The position numbers and the translations under genes were made by a program. A stretch of 64,000 nt of DNA from Raphanus sativus. Lineage: Eukaryota > Streptophyta > Magnoliopsida > Brassicales > Brassicaceae. The notes under the pieces were generated by a model. That model did no database searches and was not told the origin of the DNA. It saw only the letters and a program-made list of their open reading frames with translations. The stretch lies in the NCBI RefSeq assembly GCF_000801105.2, contig NC_079512.1, forward strand, positions 33,683,848-33,747,847, given 5' to 3'. Of the stretch, positions 57,078 through 64,000 are shown in pieces (within the stretch, counting starts at the first letter, position 1; each line of letters begins with the position of its first letter).

Positions 57078-58475
57078 ATGGAAGCCAAGAGAGGTATCCA
57101 GTGGAGCTCCATTATAGTTCCTTCTGTTCAAGAGATGGTGGAGGAGAAGCTGATCACCAGGGTTCCTCCGAGGTATGTACGGTCTGATCTAGACAAAGCT
57201 GAGATCGACAGTGATTTAACAACCGAGATCCCCATCATCGACATGAACCTTTTGTGTTCTTCAACCTCCATGGACTCAGAGATTGACAAGCTCGACTTTG
57301 CATGCAAAGAGTGGGGATTTTTCCAGGCAAGTCTAGAAACTCATTCTTTAAGAACGTACATCATTGTTGACCTGTCTTTATGATTATCTATCTAGCTTGT
57401 AAACCATGGAGTAGACTCAAGTTTCTTGGACAAGATTAAGTCAGAGATTCAAGACTTCTTCAAGCTTCCCATGACAGAGAAAAAGAACCTCTGGCAACGA
57501 CCAGGTGAGATCGAAGGGTTTGGACAAGCTTTTGTTGTTTCAGAGGAGCAGAAACTCGACTGGGGAGACATGTTCTTCATAACAATGCAACCTGTTGATT
57601 TACGCAAGCCTCACTTGTACCGCAAGTTACCTCCTCCCTTCAGGTTTGCATCTGAGATTTTGGGAAATATAAAAATTTACTAAAACTTTGATAAAATATT
57701 TTTATAGAAGAAATTAGACGTCTATGTATATAACTTTAAAACATTTGGAGGTCCATGTCAATGTTTCACTTGTCTAACAAGTGTTCTCTGTCAAATACTT
57801 GTTTATGTTCTGTTTCTCCAGAGAGACACTAGAGAAGTACTCCGATGAAGTGAAAAGCATAACTAAGATCTTATTAGCGAGCATGGCAAGAGCCCTGGAG
57901 ATCAAACCCGAGGAAATGGAGTACTTGTTTAGTGACGACTTAGGACAGAAACTGAGGATGAATTACTACCCTCCTTGTCCTGAGCCGGACCAGGTTATTG
58001 GTCTAACTCCGCATTCTGACGCTACAGGACTCACCATCCTCTTGCAGGTGAATGAAGTGGAAGGTCTCCAGATCAAGAAAAATGGCAGCTGGGTTTCAGT
58101 CAAACCACTCCCAAATGCTTTCGTAGTCAATATTGGAGACATATTAGAGGTAAGTCAAATGGACTAGAGAGAAAGACAATGGTATATCAATTGTGAATGG
58201 TTGGTTATTAAGGGTATTGGTTATCAATGTAGATGATAACGAATGGGACATACAAAAGTATAGAGCATCGTGGGGTAGTGAACTCGGAAAGAGAGAGGCT
58301 TTCTATGGCGGCGTTTCACCATACGGGAACGCGTAAAGAGATTGGTCCGTTGAGAAGTCTCGTGGAAAGGCAAAAGGGTGCATGTTTCAGGACCGTGACC
58401 GCTGAAGAGTATTTCAAGGGCTTGGCCACACGTGAGCTCGATGGAAAAGCTTTCCTTGATGTTTGGAGAATCTAA
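57078..58475 (+). CDS. 2-oxoglutarate/Fe(II) dioxygenase, SRG1-like
   Basis: Four exons, 57078-57326, 57396-57643, 57822-58149 and 58233-58475, give 355 residues. The N-terminal DIOX_N part includes IPIIDMNLL and [17 protein letters not shown]. The core has the iron ligands His230 and Asp232 (in LTPHSDATG) and His287 (in SIEHRGVVN), with the 2-oxoglutarate-binding R-x-S at Arg297 and Ser299, so the active site is complete. These plant DOXC enzymes hydroxylate or demethylate small metabolites in the cytosol; the substrate here is unknown. Arabidopsis has two neighbours of this type (AT4G25300 and AT4G25310); only one is present. Intron 1 (57327-57395) starts with GC rather than GT. Confidence 0.93.
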
Positions 58476-58932
58476 AGGAATCCAAATAAACTCTGTCTTC
58501 TCCGACCGTTCTCGTTGTAGTACTGTCGTATTTATACTTCTAGGCCTAGACGCCTTGTGGTACCACGGATCACATAAAAAATTGCTAAACTTTGTAATAG
58601 AAGACCTTTTAAGGAGAAATAAACGTTGGTGTATGTCTAAAATAATGAACTTTACATTTCTGTTAACATGTATTTTTTCTGTTGTTACCAATCAACCAAA
58701 CACATTCCACAGTCCAACAAATGATCTCTGAACATCCCTCCATCTTTTTTTTTGGTGGCTTCTTTGGGGATTGAGACATAACTTAGCTCAAAATATTGAT
58801 GGTAACCTAATGACAAAAACTTTTTTTTTTCCTATCCGGCAGAAAAATCTGCAGATCTCTAGCAGAAATCGAGTTTCTTGGAAGTAAAAAATGTCAAATC
58901 AAGAATCCAGTAGGGAAAGTAAAACTGTACTT
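58476..58932. other. Convergent 3' UTR region
   Basis: 3' UTRs of two convergent genes; no other feature. Confidence 0.4.
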
Positions 58933-59818
58933 CTAATAATTCGGATCATCCAAATGGCCGAAGGTCTCGTTCCAATGTCTTGAAGCTTCTTCCTCTGTCC
59001 GCATAATCCAGATATGATTTGCTGCATCTGCTTTCTCTTGCTCTTCCAGAATTTTCTGCATTTTGTCAAACCTCAAAATATTATGGAACATAGCAGATAC
59101 TCTCTCATATACATAGACAGTTGAACCTCAACCAATGTTTTCGATATTGTGCACGAGAACAAATGTTTCCAATTTTTATACTGTTTCCGTAAGAATAACA
59201 GAATTGATTCTGAAAGTAAACAGTTAAAAGCTTGAACCATAATAATTGAAAAGAAGTGTGATTCACATAAGTCCCAAGTCATAGTTAATATTCTATCCAG
59301 TGTAAGTGATATCCGATAAATGATGCTAGTGTTTGATCAAGTAGACAAAAGTAAAATTGTGAGATTAAAGAATCAACAAACCTGGGCTTCAGAAGCAGAT
59401 TTGGTCTTTAATGAAAGACAATCAAAGAGAGCAGAGAACTTCTTAGTACAATCATCAAGTTTCCCAACCCGGTAGTACTGCTGCATTTGGTAATATGGTG
59501 CTGCAAATAATATGGTTTCTTCAGTTAATTATCCTTAGTCAACAGAGCCAAGACAAAACTTTACAGGTGAAATGAACTCATCATCATAGAGAGCAGAAAA
59601 ACATAGCTTAACAGAATGCAAGAAGAGAGCCTTCGAGCAAACAGAGACACAAATACAAAACATACACCTAAAAAGAAAAAAAAATCATGTTCTTTCATAA
59701 AAGATGAAACTTCATCGGACTTTCCACCTTGTAATGTCTCATCGCCATTGGTGGTTTTGATGGAGCATCTAGACATCCCTTCAACAAAAACATACATTGC
59801 GGAAATGGTTTCAGACAT
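58933..59818 (-). CDS. Small DUF3128-like protein (AT4G25315-like)
   Basis: Three minus-strand exons, 59818-59728, 59500-59382 and 59055-58933, fit in phase and give 110 residues. The middle contains YYRVGKLDDCTKKFSALFDC, a C-x9-C helix typical of DUF3128 (fungal Emi1-like) proteins. A charged helix (KILEEQEKADAANHIW) and ASRHWNETFGHLDDPNY at the C-terminus follow. No signal peptide or membrane segment. Function unknown to me; Emi1-type proteins may be linked to mitochondria, which is inference only. Exon 1 is the least certain: its donor (CAAG|GTGGAA) was chosen because it restores the frame of exon 2. Confidence 0.75.
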
Positions 59819-60648
59819 CTTTTTTCAAATACCAAAATTCCTTATCATTTGGGTGTAAAACTAAAACATTTCTAAACCTTGAGCTATGTTTCTTTTTAAT
59901 TGTAAAACAGACAAAACAAACACTGAATATTACACAAATAAAGTTGTTTACAGAGCTAAGAGAAGACTATATCAATCAAGTTCAAATTTTGTTTGTCCAA
60001 TGAAAAAAAAACCGAATCGAAGAATGCGATCAGACAAAAAGAGTGAGACAAGACATACAGTAGCAGAACCAGAGAGCGTCGAAGTATTTAGTGCATGACA
60101 CGCGCCGCCGCACATCTGAAGAGTCGTCCATCTCCGTGCTCATCGTGTTTACTACTCTCAGGTGCAGGAAATGGATCTGAAAACGGGTCAGGTGGTGTGA
60201 TTCGGGTTTTGGATTTAGAGTTTTTTCCCACTTTTTTAGTAATAGAAAAAGCCCAATAAGAAGAGCCCAAACAAAGAAGATGATACAACATCATCTGTGT
60301 GACATTACAATTCCCTCTGGAGTTAGTCAACCGTGCGATGATGTGTATCATCATCATCATGACATGTGAAAATGGAGTCTGACAAGGCCCAGTCCGTTGG
60401 TTTGAGTGTAATGACCAGTGACCGCTTGTGTGTGGGAGTTAAGGAGGAATCTTTAGTCAAAGTTTTTTAGTCAACGAGATTTATACTAAAAAGAGTTATG
60501 TCCTTATCCTAATTCCTAATGTTTATTGTAGGCCAAAAAGCATTATAGCATGGCTCAAACGTTACGTTTTCTCCTTTGCTTTACAGCCTTTTTTTCCTTC
60601 CTTATTTTAATATCCCAAATGAATTTCTTTTTAATACAAACTAGCTAT

Positions 60649-60860
60649 TCTATTAAAACAAAGTATAAGCTATATCCAATAACGTATTTTATTCGTTGAC
60701 AAAAATATGTATTTTATTCATTAAAAAATTATATTATTAAATTAATTAATATTAAACATAATTATGATATATAAAATTAAATCAAATATAAAAAAAAAAT
60801 TTAGAAAAAATTAAAAACGAAGAATATATCCGCATTTTCGAAAAATGGATCAAAATCTAG
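60649..60860 (+). mobile_element. Short Helitron-like element
   Basis: It begins TCTATTAAAACAAAG and ends with an imperfect hairpin (CCGCATTTTCGAAAAATGG, about 60830-60848) followed by ATCAAAATCTAG and then T, the same 3' end as the Helitron at 5783-6453. At 212 bp it is an internally deleted derivative. The base before TC is T rather than the expected A, so the 5' end may be off by one or mutated. Confidence 0.6.
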
Positions 60861-61396
60861 TTAGTTTACAAAAGAAAGATAAAAACCAAATGAGTTGTTT
60901 GGTCCGTAACCAAATTAGAAAATTTAATTTCAGTATCAAATTACTTAATTAAATAATTAATTATTCAAATTAAGTCGTGATTCATTTATATATTATTCTA
61001 TTTATATTATCAAAATCTACAGTTTCATTTCCTTTATTCTTATCTCTTTTCTTTTTTTATTGATTCTAATTTTTTTAAGTTGTTTATATTTTCTCTTTGG
61101 AAAACCAAAGCCCTAATTTCACATTTCTTCCCAAACTTAAACCACCCCCATTGAAAATATTTTTTTTTAGATCTTTCATCTTTGCTTACAATTATCGATG
61201 TTTGAGATTGAATCTTCTGAAAATCAATGATTGATTTCTTCAATATTAGCTCTGTTTCTTTTGTCTCTTTAACTGATCTCTTTCCCCTTAAAAACTTGAT
61301 CTTTCGTGTTTTAGCTCTCATTCTCTGAATCTTGAGCTTGTTAGTTAGTAAAACCAAAAGCTTCAACCTTTCGTGATCACAAAGATTCGGAAGGAT

Positions 61397-61474
61397 TTGG
61401 TCTCTACTCATTTTGTCGGAATCACTCATCTTTGATTGGTCTCTACTCATTTTGTCGGAATCACTCAATCTTTA
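61397..61474 (+). repeat. 39-bp tandem duplication in the AHL3 leader
   Basis: TTGGTCTCTACTCATTTTGT followed by CGGAATCACTCA occurs at 61397 and again at 61436, ending 7 bases before the start codon. Near-perfect, hence recent. Confidence 0.85.
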
Positions 61475-61481
61475 TGTCCAG

Positions 61482-63094
61482 ATGGAGGAGAGAGAAGGAA
61501 CCAACAACAACACCACCACCAGCTTGAACCAATCTGCTGCCTCTGACGCAGTGTACCCGATGGACCCACCACGACCCGATAACCCGAACCCGTTTTCGGC
61601 CCCACCCATCACTTCTTCTTCTTCTGTAGAGAATACGGCTGCCCCTCAGTTCAGCTTAACAATGCCGACGACGGAGACGGCTTCCTCCGAGCAGCAGCAG
61701 CAGCAGCAGAAGAAGAAGAAGAGAGGGAGGCCGAGAAAGTATAATCCTGACGGGACTCTCGCTGTGACTCTTTCCCCGATGCCAATCTCCTCCTCCGTTC
61801 CGTTGACTTCGGGGTTGCCTCCTAGGAAGCGAGGTAGAGGGCGTGGCAAGTCCAGTAGTCAATGGCTTAACAAGTCTGACATGTTTCAATTCGACACAAG
61901 TCCTGGTATTTATTAAAACTCTTTGGAACCTTTTGATGTTGTGTCTGATCAATGTAGCAGTTTTGGTTTTTGACTTTTAAGTAAGTCTATGTGTTTGTTG
62001 TGTGTGTCAGCTTTGGTTTCTGACATGTCTGGATTCAGTTGAAACTAGTTTTGCAGGTGTAGGAGGAGGAAATGGTGCAGATTTTGTCGGCGCTAACTTT
62101 ACACCTCATATGCTCACAGTTAACGCCGGAGAAGTATGACTTTTTATCATTTTATGATGATATATGATCACTGGGGATATCTTATTCTTATCTAACATCT
62201 CTTGACACATGGATTTGTTGTGCAGGATGTGATGATGAAGATAATGACATTTTCTCAACAAGGATCTCGTGCTATCTGCATTCTTTCAGCAAACGGTCTC
62301 ATCTCTAATGTTACGCTGCGTCAAACTACTACATCCGGGGGTACTCTAACTTACGAGGTCTAGATACTCTCTTCTTCTGTCTTGTCATATATAAAGAACT
62401 CACCTTTGTATTTATTTGGTTTTGATTCAAATGTTTTTTTTTTTTTTAAATTTTGATCATCAATCAGGGTCGTTTTGAGATTCTCTCTTTGACGGGTTTG
62501 TTTATGCAAAACGACTCTGGAGGAACTCGAAGTAGAGCTGGTGGTATGAGTGTTTGTCTTGCAGGACCAGACGGTCGTGTCTTTGGTGGAGGACTCGCTG
62601 GTCTCTTTCTTGCTGCTGCTCCTGTTCAGGTTGGTTCAAAAAAAATTCAATATCTTTGTGCCTTGAGAGAATCTTTGACATCGACTTATATTACACAGGT
62701 AATGGTAGCGACATTTGTAGCGGCTCAGGAGCAGTCACACCTGCAGCTAGCAAAAGAAAGACGGCAAAGATTCGGAGCTCAACCACCTTCTATCTCCTTT
62801 AACATCACCGCAGAAGAAAGAAAGGCGAGATTCGAGAGGCTTAACAACTCTGTTACTACTGTACCTGCACCAACTCCTTCGTATCCGCATGATAGCACAG
62901 CGAACGCGGTTCACAGTTACTACACGAACTCTGTTAACCACGTCAAGGATCCTTTCTCTTCCATCCAAGGAGGAGGAGGAGGAGGTGGAGAAGGGGAGGG
63001 CGAGGAGGATGAAGGAGATGATGATGATGAGTTAGAAGGTGAAGATGAAGAATTTGGAGGTGATAGCCAATCTGACAACGAGATTCCTAGCTGA
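61482..63094 (+). CDS. AHL3: AT-hook nuclear-localized protein AHL3
   Basis: Five exons, 61482-61905, 62057-62133, 62226-62357, 62468-62629 and 62699-63094, give 396 residues. A low-complexity N-terminus with a glutamine run precedes the AT-hook KKKRGRPRKYNPDGT (core RGRP at 81-84). A second basic segment, RKRGRGRGK, lies at about 115-123. The PPC/DUF296 domain starts with FTPHMLTVNAGEDVMMKI and includes RAICILSANGLISNVTLRQ and GRFEILSLTG. The C-terminus is Gly-rich and very acidic. AHL proteins bind AT-rich minor grooves and form trimers through PPC; Arabidopsis AHL3 with AHL4 sets the xylem boundary in roots by moving between cells. Synteny supports AT4G25320. Confidence 0.95.
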
Positions 63095-63918
63095 TGATTT
63101 ATTTGCTGTGTTTATTTTTATGGGGTTTCAGGTTTTGGTTGATATGGTTTTAACACAGAGTGGTTAGAAGCTGCTATCATTAGGTTTCTCTCCTCTTGTG
63201 ATTGTTGTAGTATCCATGTTAGAAAACAAACTTACTCTTGCAAAACTCTCTCATTCAAGAAAAACTTTTTTTCTTTTCCAAATTTAAATGTTTCAAATAT
63301 ATATATGGCTTTTATCTTTAAATAGTTACTATGTTCTTCTGTATATTATTTGTATACAAGTAATATTTCTTTCAGAAAACCATAATTTCAGTTCTACTGA
63401 AACACTATTAATCACCACCAAAACTGAAAGCTAAACTAAACATTTTTTTTTCCGTAAAATCTAAACTAACTAAACATTTTAGCACAAGGAGCTGGTTTTC
63501 GTAATTCATAACGAAAAGGAATTACGATCCTTAATCATTCAGTATGCCACCTAAATATCAAAATTGTTTGCTTGAACCTGCATAGGGGCTTAGGATGGTC
63601 TTTTTCTTAATACTCAGGTAGTATCCAAAAGTATGGTTAAATGGCTTTAATGCCATGTCTAGAGGAAATCAGTTTGGTATATAGTTACAATAATTATTCA
63701 TAGGATTTTAATTTTTCAAGCAATAGGAAAAGGAATAACTAGTTAACATAAAAATATGAGTAACTCATACATGACAACTTAAAAAACAAAAGCATTCTCA
63801 AAAGGTACAAGAGGTTAAGGATCGATCATTGACACAGGTACAAATCACACCTTACATTCCTTGCAACCAACGAAACTGATAACTCCTAATCATAGATTCT
63901 ATAAACTCGGAGCGGTTT
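63095..63918. other. Convergent 3' flank region
   Basis: 3' UTR of AHL3 and of the following minus-strand gene, AT-rich; nothing else recognised. Confidence 0.4.
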
Positions 63919-64000
63919 TTACTTAACATCAATCAGTTCCACTTCAAACGACAGCCATGCGTTAGGAGGAATCTGGCCACCGGCACCGCGAGCACCGTAC
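63919..64000 (-). CDS. FKBP53: FKBP-type prolyl isomerase, C-terminal end (FKBP53-like, partial)
   Basis: Only the last exon piece is in the window. The minus-strand frame reads YGARGAGGQIPPNAWLSFEV and ends ELIDVK before TAA at 63919. This matches the end of the FK506-binding domain, where G-A/G-G-x-IPPN-x-x-L-x-F-x-V-E-L forms the last strands and part of the binding pocket. Arabidopsis FKBP53 (AT4G25340) is a nuclear histone chaperone with an N-terminal nucleoplasmin-like domain; that part lies beyond the window edge, so the identification rests on this fragment and on synteny. Confidence 0.8.
   Translation of the reverse strand, partial: YGARGAGGQIPPNAWLSFEVELIDVK

Larger units (their letters stand above)
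59819..61481. other. Divergent promoter region with short Helitron
   Basis: Between the minus-strand DUF3128-like gene and AHL3. Includes probable leader of the former (to about 60100), a CAT-repeat (60344-60361), a 212-bp Helitron-like element, and the AHL3 leader with a 39-bp tandem duplication. Confidence 0.5.

Noticed and set aside
1..64000. CRISPR array, operon or bacterial-type system
   Set aside because: Introns, pol II-type genes and plant transposons throughout; no regularly spaced short repeats with unique spacers.

Overview
The window is nuclear DNA of a Brassicaceae plant, most likely a Brassica or close relative. Genes have many short GT-AG introns, intergenic DNA is AT-rich, and the proteins match Arabidopsis proteins closely. 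Their order follows Arabidopsis chromosome 4 from about AT4G25170 to AT4G25340. Arabidopsis names and order are from memory, not from a search; the species cannot be fixed from sequence alone.

Left part (1-9.7 kb): no host gene. It holds a decayed Helitron on the minus strand with a replication-protein-A-like remnant, a tRNA-derived SINE with target-site duplications (TSDs), a complete short Helitron (5783-6453) and a hAT-like element (6533-7174). Genes then run: AT4G25170-like unknown protein (9735-11706, +); a GATA5-like factor (-), out of place because Arabidopsis GATA5 is on chromosome 5; a broken second copy of the AT4G25170-like gene (about 19.35-19.91 kb); RNA polymerase III subunit RPC4 (-); QWRF7 (-); mitochondrial HSP23.6 (+); an NYN-domain pseudogene between direct repeats; a GeBP/storekeeper-like factor (+); G3PP2/RHS15 transporter (+); and a 58-aa membrane protein (-).

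Right part (38-64 kb): SKS1 (+); two tandem PMEI4-like genes (+); PMEI7 (-); the PPR protein OTP70 (-); UMP-CMP kinase 2 (-); a 2-oxoglutarate dioxygenase (+); a small DUF3128-like protein (-); AHL3 (+); and the 3' end of FKBP53 (-), cut by the window edge. Homologues of AT4G25230 and AT4G25290 were not seen, and only one of the AT4G25300/25310 pair is present, as expected of fractionation after the Brassica genome triplication.

The genes form no single pathway. One functional theme stands out: SKS1 and three pectin methylesterase inhibitors are cell-wall proteins side by side. Most of the novelty is between genes: a roughly 0.94-kb palindromic transposon, a tandem PMEI segment that carries a relic of the PMEI7 3' end, two hAT-like elements with the same ends but different internal arrays, repeated 23-62 bp tandem duplications, and several tiny A-tailed insertions (9-55 nt) flanked by 13-18 bp TSDs that look like extremely truncated retroposons. 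No CRISPR, rRNA or functional tRNA gene was seen.
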